A stretch of 64,000 nt of DNA. Origin: Sphingobium fontiphilum. Lineage in GTDB: Bacteria; Pseudomonadota; Alphaproteobacteria; Sphingomonadales; Sphingomonadaceae. Below the pieces are notes generated by a model, which saw only the letters and a program-made list of their open reading frames with translations, made no database searches and was not told the origin of the DNA. Numbering within the stretch: the first letter of the stretch is position 1; the number at the start of each line of letters is the position of its first letter. Made by a program: the position numbers and the translations under genes. This document shows positions 1 to 7,881 of the stretch, one piece after another. The DNA is taken from the NCBI RefSeq assembly GCF_014196635.1, contig NZ_JACIEB010000003.1, positions 186,001 through 250,000 on the forward strand, written 5' to 3'.

Positions 1-477
1 AATAGCGTGGGCGAATTTTACTCGGTCGCGCTGACCAACAACATGCAGCAGGCCGATACCGGCACCAAGATGATCCACAATGGCAAGGGCTCGCGCTCGA
101 CCATCGTGTCGAAGGGGATCAGCGCGGGGCGCTCCAACAACACCTATCGCGGCCTTGTCCGCGTCGCGCCCGGCGCGGAGGGCGTGCGCAACTTCACCCA
201 GTGCGACAGCCTGCTGCTCGGCGACCAGTGCGGCGCGCATACGGTGCCCTATATCGAGGTGCGCAATCCCTCGGCCCAGATCGAGCATGAGGCGACAACG
301 AGCAAGATCAGCGACGACCAGCTGTTCTACGCCATGCAGCGCGGGCTGGATCAGGAAAGCGCGGTGTCGTTGATCGTGAATGGCTTCGCCCGCGAAGTGC
401 TGCAGCAACTGCCGATGGAATTCGCGGTCGAGGCGCAGAAATTGCTGGGCATTTCGCTGGAGGGGAGCGTGGGGTGA
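1..477 (+). CDS. sufB: SufB, Fe-S cluster assembly scaffold subunit (C-terminal part)
   Basis: The reading frame is open from the first base of the window, so the gene begins upstream. About 158 residues remain. They match the end of SufB, the scaffold subunit of the SufBCD complex on which Fe-S clusters are built in the cytosol. Visible family features are the segment [14 protein letters not shown], the QCDSLL stretch and the conserved acidic/histidine region around [10 protein letters not shown] close to the C-terminus. It is followed by sufC, sufD and sufS on the same strand, which supports the call. Unusually, about 950 bases with two small genes and two repeats separate it from sufC. Confidence 0.93.
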   Translation, partial: NSVGEFYSVALTNNMQQADTGTKMIHNGKGSRSTIVSKGISAGRSNNTYRGLVRVAPGAEGVRNFTQCDSLLLGDQCGAHTVPYIEVRNPSAQIEHEATTSKISDDQLFYAMQRGLDQESAVSLIVNGFAREVLQQLPMEFAVEAQKLLGISLEGSVG

Positions 478-497
478 GCGTCGCATCTACCTCCTCC

Positions 498-582
498 GTC
501 ATGCCGGACTCGATCCGGCATCCCGCTACTTCAGGCACAGCGCTAGAAGGCAGCGAGACCCCGGATCAAGTCCGGGGTGACG
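498..582. repeat. Inverted pair of short palindromic intergenic repeats
   Basis: Two copies of a short palindromic unit face each other. The left copy (498-523) contains GCCGGACTCGATCCGGC. The right copy (558-582) contains CCCCGGATCAAGTCCGGGG. Each can fold by itself and the two can pair with one another. This type of CCGGA-TC-AAG-TCCGG element is common between genes in sphingomonads and other alphaproteobacteria. It lies directly behind sufB and may act as an mRNA 3' stabiliser or weak terminator. Confidence 0.75.
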
Positions 583-586
583 AGTA

Positions 587-787
587 ATGACAATGATCGA
601 CCTTGCCGAAATGCTTGAGCGCTTCGTTGGTGATGCGCCAAATTGCGGCAAGTGGGAATGGGACAACTTTACGTCCGTGAAGGCAAGTCCCGAACTTGAG
701 CCATTCCGTCAGCGCCTGTTGGAGCAGGGTGACGGCTGGATGGACCTCGACGAGATTCGCGGGCTCATCGCTGAACTGAAAAGTTGA
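587..787 (+). CDS. Small acidic protein of unknown function
   Basis: A 66-residue, acidic, mostly helical-looking protein (MTMIDLAEM...). I do not recognise a family. The start is the ATG at 587, just after the palindromic repeats, and there is no strong Shine-Dalgarno sequence before it. A second in-frame ATG lies at 593. It sits between sufB and another unknown gene, all on the same strand, so it is probably transcribed with the suf operon. The pattern WMDLDEIRGLIAELK near the end looks like an amphipathic helix. No cysteines suggestive of cluster binding are present apart from one. Confidence 0.55.
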   Translation: MTMIDLAEMLERFVGDAPNCGKWEWDNFTSVKASPELEPFRQRLLEQGDGWMDLDEIRGLIAELKS

Positions 788-798
788 AGGACTAAAAC

Positions 799-1254
799 TT
801 GAGCGACGAAGACGATATTCAGGATGCCCTCGCCGATTTCGCGGAGGATGTCGGCAATGGCCAGGCATGGACCGCCGCGATCCGCGTCCTGACCGAGGAT
901 TATGAGCTGGAAGAGGGCGAGCTTGCCGCCCGCGCCGCCAAGGATTTCGGCGATCTTGATGCCTATCAGGCCGAGTGCCGCGCGGCGCTGGAAAAGGGCG
1001 ACGTCGCTTTCACCGAGAAGCTCAAGTCCGACAAGGCGTTCCATAAGGCCAAGGCGCCCAACCTCGCCCGCATGGGCCCGGTGACGGAATTCGTGACGGG
1101 GCTGCTGGAAAAGGGTTCGCCCGAACCGGGGGCCGACTGGTGGCCCTATATGCCGATCAAGCGCCATATCGACACGCTGTTCCCCGCGCCGGGCGACGTG
1201 CGCGACATGGCCTTCTGGACCGCGCGGACGCTCCAGCGCGCGCATAAGGGGTAA
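799..1254 (+). CDS. Hypothetical protein in the suf operon
   Basis: A 151-residue soluble protein, strongly acidic at the N-terminus (MSDEDDIQDALADF) and rich in Trp and aromatic residues towards the C-terminus. I do not recognise a domain. The start chosen is TTG at 799, twelve bases after the preceding gene, because the protein begins naturally there and no better ATG is in frame. The next in-frame methionine falls well inside the conserved-looking part. Position between sufB and sufC suggests co-transcription, but no cofactor-binding motif points to a role in Fe-S assembly. Confidence 0.6.
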   Translation: MSDEDDIQDALADFAEDVGNGQAWTAAIRVLTEDYELEEGELAARAAKDFGDLDAYQAECRAALEKGDVAFTEKLKSDKAFHKAKAPNLARMGPVTEFVTGLLEKGSPEPGADWWPYMPIKRHIDTLFPAPGDVRDMAFWTARTLQRAHKG

Positions 1255-1278
1255 GATGGCGGGGTTCGCTCACCTGAT

Positions 1279-1400
1279 CCTCCCCTGTAAGGGGAGGCGG
1301 ACCGCCAGCGAAGCTGGTGGTGGAGGGGTATCCTCCCTCTCGATAGCGGAATACCCCTCCGTCAGCACTTCGTGCTGCCACCTCCCCTTCCAGGGGAGGA
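1279..1400. repeat. Long inverted repeat between operon genes
   Basis: Two imperfect copies of a GC-rich repeat lie head to head. The left copy begins CCTCCCCTGTAAGGGGAGG and runs on through GCCAGCGAAGCTGGTGG. The right copy reads CCCCTCCGTCAGCACTTCG and ends in CCTCCCCTTCCAGGGGAGG. The whole can form a large cruciform or RNA hairpin, with smaller hairpins inside each arm. Units of this type recur widely in sphingomonad genomes. It separates the unknown gene from sufC and reaches to within about 30 bases of the sufC start. Confidence 0.8.
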
Positions 1401-1430
1401 TTGAAATTCAAGCCGCATTGCCGGGACAAA

Positions 1431-2180
1431 ATGATGCTTACTATCTCTGACCTCACCAATGAAATCGACGGCAAGGCGATCCTGAAAGGCCTGTCGCTCT
1501 CCATCAACGCGGGCGAAATCCATGCGATCATGGGGCCGAACGGCGCGGGCAAGTCAACGCTCGCCTATACGCTGGGCGGGCGGCCGGGCTATGATGTGAC
1601 CGGCGGCGGCGCCACCCTGGACGGTGTGAACTTGTTCACATTGGAGCCGCATGAGCGCGCCGCCGCCGGCCTGTTCCTGGGCTTCCAATATCCGGTCGAG
1701 ATCCCCGGCGTCTCCAACCTGCAATTCCTGCGCGAATCCTTAAACAGCCAGAAGCGCGCGCGCGGCGAAAAGGAGCTGAACGGCGGCGAATTCATCCGCC
1801 TGGCCAAGGAAAAGGCCGCCTTGCTCGGTCTCGACATGGAAATGCTCAAGCGCCCGGTGAATGTCGGCTTTTCGGGCGGCGAGAAGAAGCGCGCCGAAAT
1901 GGTGCAGATGGGCATCCTCGATCCGAAGCTCGCGATCCTCGACGAAACCGACAGCGGCCTCGACATCGACGCATTGAAGATCGTGGGCGCGGGCATCAAC
2001 GCGATCATGCGCAAGCCTGAAAAGGCGGTGCTGCTCATCACCCATTATCAGCGGCTGCTCGACTATGTGAAGCCGGACTTCGTCCATGTGCTGGCGGCCG
2101 GGCGGATCGTGAAGTCGGGCGGCCCCGACCTCGCGCTGGAGCTGGAACGCGAAGGCTATGCCGAAGTGGTGGCCGCATGA
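1431..2180 (+). CDS. sufC: SufC, ATPase of the SufBCD complex
   Basis: A 249-residue ABC-type ATPase that powers the SufBCD scaffold. Motifs from the ATG at 1431: Walker A GPNGAGKST (about 35-43), Q-loop at Q86 (GFQYP), signature FSGGE (147-151) and Walker B with catalytic Glu in LAILDETDSGLD (167-178). These are the SufC versions. Two start codons lie side by side (1431 and 1434). An upstream TTG at 1401 is in frame but falls at the edge of the repeat and is unlikely. The frame ends in an ATGA at 2177-2180, which may once have been a coupled sufD start. Confidence 0.97.
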   Translation: MMLTISDLTNEIDGKAILKGLSLSINAGEIHAIMGPNGAGKSTLAYTLGGRPGYDVTGGGATLDGVNLFTLEPHERAAAGLFLGFQYPVEIPGVSNLQFLRESLNSQKRARGEKELNGGEFIRLAKEKAALLGLDMEMLKRPVNVGFSGGEKKRAEMVQMGILDPKLAILDETDSGLDIDALKIVGAGINAIMRKPEKAVLLITHYQRLLDYVKPDFVHVLAAGRIVKSGGPDLALELEREGYAEVVAA

Positions 2181-2205
2181 GCGCCGCAGGCAATCTCATA
2201 TTCTC

Positions 2206-2270
2206 TCTGCGTCGCTCTGCGCCTCTGCGCGCAAATATAATGTTCGCGCAGAGGCGCAAAGGCGCAGAGG
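2206..2270. repeat. Hairpin repeat separating sufC from sufD
   Basis: An imperfect inverted repeat with arms of about 26 bases: 2206-2232, containing TGCGCCTCTGCGCG, and 2245-2270, containing CGCGCAGAGGCGCA. The loop is AT-rich, about a dozen bases long. The sufC stop overlaps an ATG (ATGA), whereas the present sufD start lies 100 bases on. The repeat may therefore have inserted into an originally overlapping gene junction; that is inference. It is different in sequence from the two other repeats in this operon. Confidence 0.7.
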
Positions 2271-2280
2271 AGCACCGCGC

Positions 2281-3027
2281 ATGAACGCTCTGCCGACGCG
2301 CAAGGCCGAAGAGTGGCGCTATAGCGATCTGGAGGCCGTCGCCTCCGTCTGGCCGCTGCCCGCGCCTATGCACATAGATGTGGCGGCGGGCGAGGTTGCG
2401 CACCATCATCTGTTGCAGGATGCGGCGGACGGCGCGGCGGCGGTGCATGAATATGTCATCACCATCGCCGACGGCGCACGGTGCGATTTTCATGTATTGA
2501 ACATCGGCGGCAAACTCGGCCGCGTGACCTTTGCCGTGACTCTGGGCAGGGGGTCGCATTTCGAACTGAACGGCGCGATCATCGGCGGCGGGGATCAGGT
2601 GCTGGAGATCGTCACCAGCGTCACCCATGCCGAGGCCGACGCGACCAGCGGCCAGACGATCCGCTCGATCCTGGGCCAGCGCGCGACCGGCAGCTATCTG
2701 GGCAGCATCAACGTCGCCCGCCACGCGCAGCGCACCGACGCATTCCAGTCGATCAAGGCCATGCTGCTCGACCGCACCGCGACGGCCAATGCCAAGCCGG
2801 AGCTGGAAATCTACGCCGACGACGTGAAATGCGCCCACGGCGCGACGGTGGGCGAGCTGGACAAGGCGGCGCTGTTCTACATGGCGTCGCGCGGCATGGA
2901 CCCGGCGACCGCCAAGACCTTGCTCCTGAAAGCCTTCGTCGCCGGCGTATTCGACGATGTGGCGGACGAGAGCGTCAAGGACGCGCTGGAGGCCGCCGCC
3001 ATAGCCAAGCTGGAGACTCTGGTATGA
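2281..3027 (+). CDS. sufD: SufD, Fe-S cluster assembly subunit
   Basis: A 248-residue member of the SufB/SufD family and partner of SufB and SufC. The N-terminus (NALPTRKAEEWRYSD) carries the typical SufD motif in which the KxEEWRYxD segment precedes the beta-helix core. The C-terminus contains the conserved CAHGATVGELD segment and the SRGMDP...AKTLLLKAF region. It is short for a SufD (often above 400 residues), as is usual in sphingomonads. Start at the ATG at 2281 behind GAGGAGC. It overlaps sufS by four bases (ATGA). Confidence 0.93.
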   Translation: MNALPTRKAEEWRYSDLEAVASVWPLPAPMHIDVAAGEVAHHHLLQDAADGAAAVHEYVITIADGARCDFHVLNIGGKLGRVTFAVTLGRGSHFELNGAIIGGGDQVLEIVTSVTHAEADATSGQTIRSILGQRATGSYLGSINVARHAQRTDAFQSIKAMLLDRTATANAKPELEIYADDVKCAHGATVGELDKAALFYMASRGMDPATAKTLLLKAFVAGVFDDVADESVKDALEAAAIAKLETLV

Positions 3028-4232
3028 GCGTGATCGCGCCTGCGCGGCTCAGCCTGCGCCATGATTTCCCGGGGGTTGGCGACTGGCATTATCTGGACAG
3101 CGCCGCCACCGCGCAGAAGCCGACCGCCGTCATCGACGCCATCGCCCGCGCCTATGGCGCCGATTATGCCACGGTGCATCGCGGCGTCTATGCCCGGTCG
3201 GCCAATATGACGCTCGCCTATGAAGCGGCGCGTCGGAAGGTGGCGGACTTCATCGGCGCGGCCTCCGACAGCGAGATCGTCTATGTGCGCGGCGCAACCG
3301 AGGGGATCAATCTGGTCGCCCAGTGCTGGGCGGCCGAGCAGTTGAAGGCGGGCGACCGCATATTGCTCTCCATGCTGGAGCATCACAGCAATATCGTGCC
3401 CTGGCAGATGGTGGCCGAAAAAATCGGCGCGGTGATCGACGTCGTGCCGCTGACCGACGACGGCCGGATCGACCTCGACGCGATGGCCGCGATGATACGG
3501 CCTGAACACAGGCTGGTCGCGCTCGCCCATGTCTCCAACGTGCTGGGCAGCGTGCTTGACGCGCGCCGGGCGGCCGACATCGCCCATAGCGTCGGCGCAA
3601 AAATCCTGATCGACGGGTGCCAGGCGGTACCGCGCCTTGCCGTGGATGTGCAGGCGCTGGATTGCGACTTCTACGTCTTTTCCGCGCACAAGCTCTACGG
3701 CCCGACCGGCATCGGCGTGCTGTGGGCGCGCAAGGCGCTGCTCGACGCCATGCCGCCTTATCAGGGCGGCGGGTCGATGATCGACAAGGTGACCTTCGAA
3801 AAGACGACTTACGCCCCCGCGCCAACCCGGTTCGAGGCGGGGACGCCGCATATCGTTGGCGTGGTCGGGCTGTCGGCGGCGATCGACTATGTGCAGGCCA
3901 TCGGCCTTGACGCGATCCACGCCCATGAATGCGCATTGGTGGCCAAGGCCCGCGCCGCACTGGAAAGCATGAACAGCATCCGCCTGTTCGGGCCGGAAGA
4001 CAGCGCGGGTATCCTCTCTTTCGAGCTAAGGGGGGTGCATCCGCACGATGTCGGCACCATATTGGATGAAACGGGCGTCGCGATCCGCGCAGGACATCAT
4101 TGCGCCCAGCCGCTGATGCGCCATCTGGGCGTCGAGGCCACCGCGAGGGCGAGTTTCGGCATCTACAGCGACGAAAGCGATGTCGATGCGCTGGTCAAGG
4201 GATTGGAACGAGTGAGGAAGATCTTCGGATGA
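3024..4232 (+). CDS. sufS: SufS-type cysteine desulfurase
   Basis: A 402-residue PLP enzyme that takes sulfur from cysteine and delivers it as persulfide to the SUF scaffold. Visible landmarks: N-terminal YLDSAATAQKP; HHSN near residue 120; the PLP lysine K223 in SAHKLYGPTG; the substrate-binding segment RFEAGTP; and the catalytic cysteine C360 in RAGHHCAQPLM, which is the group II (SufS) arrangement. The start overlaps the sufD stop and the end overlaps the next gene, both by ATGA, indicating translational coupling. No SufE gene is seen in the window. Confidence 0.96.
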   Translation: MSVIAPARLSLRHDFPGVGDWHYLDSAATAQKPTAVIDAIARAYGADYATVHRGVYARSANMTLAYEAARRKVADFIGAASDSEIVYVRGATEGINLVAQCWAAEQLKAGDRILLSMLEHHSNIVPWQMVAEKIGAVIDVVPLTDDGRIDLDAMAAMIRPEHRLVALAHVSNVLGSVLDARRAADIAHSVGAKILIDGCQAVPRLAVDVQALDCDFYVFSAHKLYGPTGIGVLWARKALLDAMPPYQGGGSMIDKVTFEKTTYAPAPTRFEAGTPHIVGVVGLSAAIDYVQAIGLDAIHAHECALVAKARAALESMNSIRLFGPEDSAGILSFELRGVHPHDVGTILDETGVAIRAGHHCAQPLMRHLGVEATARASFGIYSDESDVDALVKGLERVRKIFG

Positions 4233-4690
4233 ACGACGAACGGAAGATCGTGGTCGAGGAAGTGGACGCGGTCGACAGCCCGCCCAAGGTGCGCGTCGAC
4301 GAGGCGGAGGCCGCGCCCCGCCAGCGCGACTATCTCGACGGTTTCCTGAGCGCAACGCCCGCGGAAACCCCGGCGGGCGAGCCCGGCGGCGACCTGTATG
4401 ACGCGATCATCGACGCGCTCAAGGAAATCTATGACCCGGAGATCCCGGTCAATATCTATGACCTTGGCCTGATCTATGGCGTGGACGTCACTGGCGACGG
4501 CCATGCCGTCGTCACCATGACGCTGACGACGCCCCATTGCCCCGTCGCCGAATCCATGCCGGGCGAGGTCGAACTGCGCGTCGGCGCGGTGCCGGGCGTG
4601 GGCGATGCGCAGGTCAACCTCGTCTGGGATCCGCCATGGGATCCGCAGAAGATGTCGGACGAAGCCAAGCTTGAACTGGGGATGCTGTGA
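4229..4690 (+). CDS. MIP18/DUF59 family Fe-S maturation factor (SufT-like)
   Basis: A 153-residue protein with a charged, probably disordered N-terminal third followed by a DUF59 domain. The family hallmark is clear: DPEIPVNIYDLGLIY, then TLTTPHCP with the conserved cysteine, and WDPPWDP near the end. Such proteins help deliver Fe-S clusters to targets and are commonly the fifth gene of SUF operons in alphaproteobacteria. Overlap with sufS on one side and with the next gene on the other indicates tight coupling. Confidence 0.9.
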   Translation: MNDERKIVVEEVDAVDSPPKVRVDEAEAAPRQRDYLDGFLSATPAETPAGEPGGDLYDAIIDALKEIYDPEIPVNIYDLGLIYGVDVTGDGHAVVTMTLTTPHCPVAESMPGEVELRVGAVPGVGDAQVNLVWDPPWDPQKMSDEAKLELGML

Positions 4691-5052
4691 TGACCGAAGC
4701 GACCACCAGGCCCCGCGCCCGCCCCGCCGCCGTCATCCTGACGAAGAGCGCGGAGCAACGCATCGCCGATCTGATGGCAAAGGCCCCTGAGGGGACCATC
4801 GGCGTCAAATTGTCGACCCCGCGCCGTGGCTGTTCGGGCCTCGCCTATTCGGTCGATTATGTGAGCGAAGAGGCGAAGTTCGATGAGAAAATCGCAACGC
4901 CCGGCGGCACATTCTATATCGACGGGGCGTCGGTGCTCTACCTGATCGGGTCCACCATGGACTGGGTGGAGGATGATTTCACCGCCGGGTTCGTGTTCAA
5001 CAACCCCAATGCCAAGGGCAGTTGCGGCTGCGGCGAGAGCTTTACGGTCTGA
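4690..5052 (+). CDS. sufA: A-type Fe-S carrier (SufA/IscA/HesB family)
   Basis: A 120-residue A-type carrier. The three ligand cysteines are present: one in RRGCSGLAYSVDY and the pair in the C-terminal GSCGCGESF. The start is the ATG at 4690 overlapping the previous stop; a GTG three bases earlier is the alternative. It would accept Fe-S clusters from SufBCD and hand them to apoproteins. Which A-type paralogue it is (SufA, IscA or ErpA) cannot be decided from sequence alone, so the symbol rests on the operon context. Confidence 0.9.
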   Translation: MTEATTRPRARPAAVILTKSAEQRIADLMAKAPEGTIGVKLSTPRRGCSGLAYSVDYVSEEAKFDEKIATPGGTFYIDGASVLYLIGSTMDWVEDDFTAGFVFNNPNAKGSCGCGESFTV

Positions 5053-5060
5053 ACGGCCGC

Positions 5061-5876
5061 ATGCCCATGCCCCATATGCTGATCCTGGGTCTGGGCTATA
5101 GCGCGGGTCATATGGCCGAACGCCTGCGCGCCGATGGTTGGCGCGTGACCGGCGTGCGGCGGACGGCGGGGCCGGACATCATCGCCTTTGACGATGACGC
5201 AGCCGTGCGCGCGGCCATCGCCGCGGCCAGCCACATCCTGTCTTCCGTGCCGCCGGTCGATGGCGTCGATCCGGTGCTGACGCGATATGGCAAGGCCATC
5301 GCCGCTGCGCCCACATCATGGATCGGCTATCTCTCCTCCACCGGCGTCTATGGCAATGCCAAAGGCGCCTGGGTGGACGAGGGCAGCGCCACGGGCTTCG
5401 GCCGCCGCGCCGCGCGCGCGATGGCCGACGCCGCTTGGGGGGCGCTGCGCGATCAGGTCTACCGCTTCCGCCTGCCCGGCATCTATGGCCCCGGCCGCTC
5501 GGCGCTGGAAAGGGTGCGAGAGGGGAAGGCGCATCGCATCGACCGGCCCGGACAAGTGTTCAGCCGCATCCATGTCGACGACATTGTCGGCGGCGTCATC
5601 GCCTCCTTTGACGGGCCGCCGGGCGCCTATAATCTGGCCGACGACCTGCCCTGTCCGCAGAACCGCCTGATCGAGGGGGCCTGCACCCTGCTGGGCGTCG
5701 ATCCGCCGCCTTTGCTGACGCTGGAGCAGGCGCAATTGTCGGCCATGGCGCTGGGTTTCTATGCCGAAAATCGCCGGGTCGCCAATGGCCGGGCAAAGCG
5801 TCTGCTGGGCTGGAGCCCGCGCTTCCCGACCTGGCGCGAAGGGCTGGCCGATTGCCTTGCCCGCGCGGCCTGGTGA
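5061..5876 (+). CDS. NAD(P)-dependent epimerase/reductase-like protein (YeeZ type)
   Basis: A 271-residue extended-SDR protein. An N-terminal Rossmann motif (ILGLGYSAG) is followed by the pattern YLSSTGVYG typical of the small YeeZ/SDR epimerase-like family, then RLPGIYGPGRSAL and SRIHVDDIV. The usual catalytic YxxxK is not obvious, which is common in this family, whose function is uncertain. The ATG at 5061 is eight bases after the sufA-like gene, so it is probably the last gene of the suf transcript. Two other ATGs at 5067 and 5076 are possible starts. Confidence 0.8.
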   Translation: MPMPHMLILGLGYSAGHMAERLRADGWRVTGVRRTAGPDIIAFDDDAAVRAAIAAASHILSSVPPVDGVDPVLTRYGKAIAAAPTSWIGYLSSTGVYGNAKGAWVDEGSATGFGRRAARAMADAAWGALRDQVYRFRLPGIYGPGRSALERVREGKAHRIDRPGQVFSRIHVDDIVGGVIASFDGPPGAYNLADDLPCPQNRLIEGACTLLGVDPPPLLTLEQAQLSAMALGFYAENRRVANGRAKRLLGWSPRFPTWREGLADCLARAAW

Positions 5877-5937
5877 CCATTTGTTAACCTCCTGAGGACG
5901 AAGATTGCAGGGCCATTTTCGCACGAGGATGCCCGCC

Positions 5938-6081
5938 ATGACCGACATCGAACGCAGCTTTGAGGCGCTCAGCCGGGCGATGCGGCGCGACGCCATCATG
6001 CCTCCCGCTCCGCGTCCCGTGCCGATCGCCCGGCTGGTGGAACGGATAGAGGCTGCCCGGCGGAGCGGCGCTCGCGGCTGA
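5938..6081 (+). CDS. Small hypothetical protein
   Basis: A 47-residue open frame (MTDIERSFEALSRAMRRD...). The start at 5938 lies about nine bases after a GAGG sequence; an in-frame ATG at 5929 is an alternative. The peptide is basic, with proline in the middle (PPAPRPVP) and a C-terminal helix (RLVERIEAARR). It lies on the strand of the suf genes, 60 bases behind the epimerase-like gene. No family is recognised. Codon use resembles the neighbours, so it is plausibly real. Confidence 0.4.
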   Translation: MTDIERSFEALSRAMRRDAIMPPAPRPVPIARLVERIEAARRSGARG

Positions 6082-6183
6082 AAGCCAAGATCTGGCTAGG
6101 GCGAATGTTGATCCGACCTGCTTCAGAACAGCGCCTTGCCTGCCACCACCGAAATTCCGCACCGGCCCGGTGAGCGGGTTGGA

Positions 6184-7288
6184 CTAGCTCTCACAGATCG
6201 CGAGCAGCGTTTTCTTCAGCAACGTCCTGGTATGGCTGGTGATCGGCGACGGGGCAGCGGCGCCTTGCGATCGAAGCGGATCGCCTGGGGATTTTCTTAG
6301 AAAGCCGGATCGCGGCCGATCACGGGTAACTGAAGGCCACATAGTCCCGGGCATGATCGTCTGCCCCTTAATTTCGATGACCTTTGTGGCGATACGGAAA
6401 GCCGTAACCGGCGCGAAGGCGCGCAAAAAATTCCTCGACCGCCAGGACGATCAGCGATGGATCAGCGCGCAGTTCGTTCCGCTTGTCCGGATGCGACGCC
6501 AGATAGTTGAAGATGTTGCCCAGCATGGACGTGACCGTGTCGAGGCCGCCGATATAGAGATTAAAGCAGTGGCCCAGCACCTCATCGTTATTCCACAAAC
6601 GGCCGTCGACCTCGAAGATCAGTATCTTGCTGATATAGTCGTCGCGCGGCTGCTGGCGGCGGGCTTCGATTTCCTCGAGAAGATAATTCTTCACGCAACG
6701 CACGGCGTTGCCGCGCACGGCCCGATCGTTGGAATGAAGCATTTCCTTTTTCCCATTTAAGGAATTGCGCCATTCTTTCCTGCGGCAGGCCCAGCAGGTC
6801 GAGGACGATGTAGATCGGGAATTTTTCCGAGAATTGGTCGATAAAGTCGCACGGCCCGCGATCCTTGAAGACATCGATCAGGATGCCTGTCCGCGCACCT
6901 GCTCCATCATCGCAAACATCTTCTGCGGCGAAAAATGGCTATTGAGCGCCTTGCAATAGCCGGTGTGGATTGGCGGATCAGCCTCAGTCGGAATGACCAG
7001 CCAGGTTTCGCCGATATTCTGCGTCCATTTGCCCATGCCGTTCTTGGTGAAATTGTCGGCGTCGCGCAGCATCGCCTGCACATCTTAGGCGTTTTTGAGC
7101 AGCCAGCCGGGCTGTTCGCCCGGAAAGATGTTGGTGACATAGGTGATCGGCGGCAGCTCCGCATGCATCGCGGGAATCACCACTTCCTGTGGGTTGTCTT
7201 AGACCACCGTCCGCGAAAACAGCGGCAGGGCCATAGCCAGTTCGGGCGGCACATGATCCGGCAGGGCTTTATTTTCGACTTGGGTCAT
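6184..7288 (-). pseudogene. Cytochrome P450 remnant
   Basis: Pieces of one P450 can be followed leftwards from an ATG at 7288. Segments include an N-terminal part (MTQVENKALPDHVPPE), a middle part with RDADNFTKNGMGKW and PPIHTGYCKAL (helix C region), and a helix I part with FNLYIGGLDTVTS (oxygen-binding GGxDT). After that comes KVIEIKGQTIMPG from the strand before the haem region. In-frame TAA codons occur near 7200 and 7086, frames change near 6870 and 6385, and the haem-binding cysteine motif is absent. The gene is clearly dead. Confidence 0.85.
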
Positions 7289-7408
7289 CACGGTCTCCGA
7301 AGCAAAAAGCAGACAAATTCCACTCTTGCCAAAGACAGGTGCGGTGATGGCCGCGCGTCCGGGACTGCCGCACGAGCAGAAAAACCGCAATGGCAGGAGG
7401 CGATGCAC

Positions 7409-7691
7409 ATGAACGAGGCGGATGCATTGGACCTGGAACAGGCGATCCGGGACAATTACCGGCTGTGGAACGAAGGAAAGCGCGAGGAACTCGACCGCCT
7501 TTTCCGGACGCTCGGGTCAGACGGATTCACCATCGAATATGTCGGATCGCCCGCTCTGGACGGCGCCGCCGCGATGGCGGAGATGTGGGCGGAATATGAA
7601 GGACGGCATCGTGACGCCGCCAAGCCTGGCAACCCAAAATATTGCCGATGGCAGGCTGACGATCCGCCATTTTGATCGGACAGCCCACTAA
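7409..7691 (+). pseudogene. SnoaL/NTF2-like protein, internally deleted
   Basis: The frame starts well, with an AGGAGG at 7395-7400 and an ATG at 7409. It reads DLEQAIRDNYRLWNEGKREELDRLF and MAEMWAEYEG, typical of a SnoaL-like ring cyclase or isomerase fold. Near 7610 the protein leaves the family. The expected C-terminal strand (QNIADGRLTIRHFDRTAH) appears in another frame and stops at 7691. The middle of the domain is missing, so this is a deleted copy rather than a simple frameshift. Intact relatives are found at 20896, 27470 and 46704. Confidence 0.7.
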
Positions 7692-7881
7692 CCTGCCATA
7701 TATCGACATGCAGGCGATGGACACCGATCAGTGCTTCGCTCGCGGGAAGGTGGCCGAATATTGCGCGAGCGCGATGATCGCCACCCTGTCCACCCGTTTC
7801 GTCATCGCGCGCATTCCGCAGCGATGGGCTGGCGAGAGAAGGCCGCATTGATCGCAGCCTGTCTCGCCAGCGCCTGTCCGG

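Noticed and set aside
6184..7288. Functional P450 expressed by stop-codon readthrough or frameshifting
   Set aside because: At least two in-frame stops and two shifts, and the haem-binding cysteine region is missing altogether.
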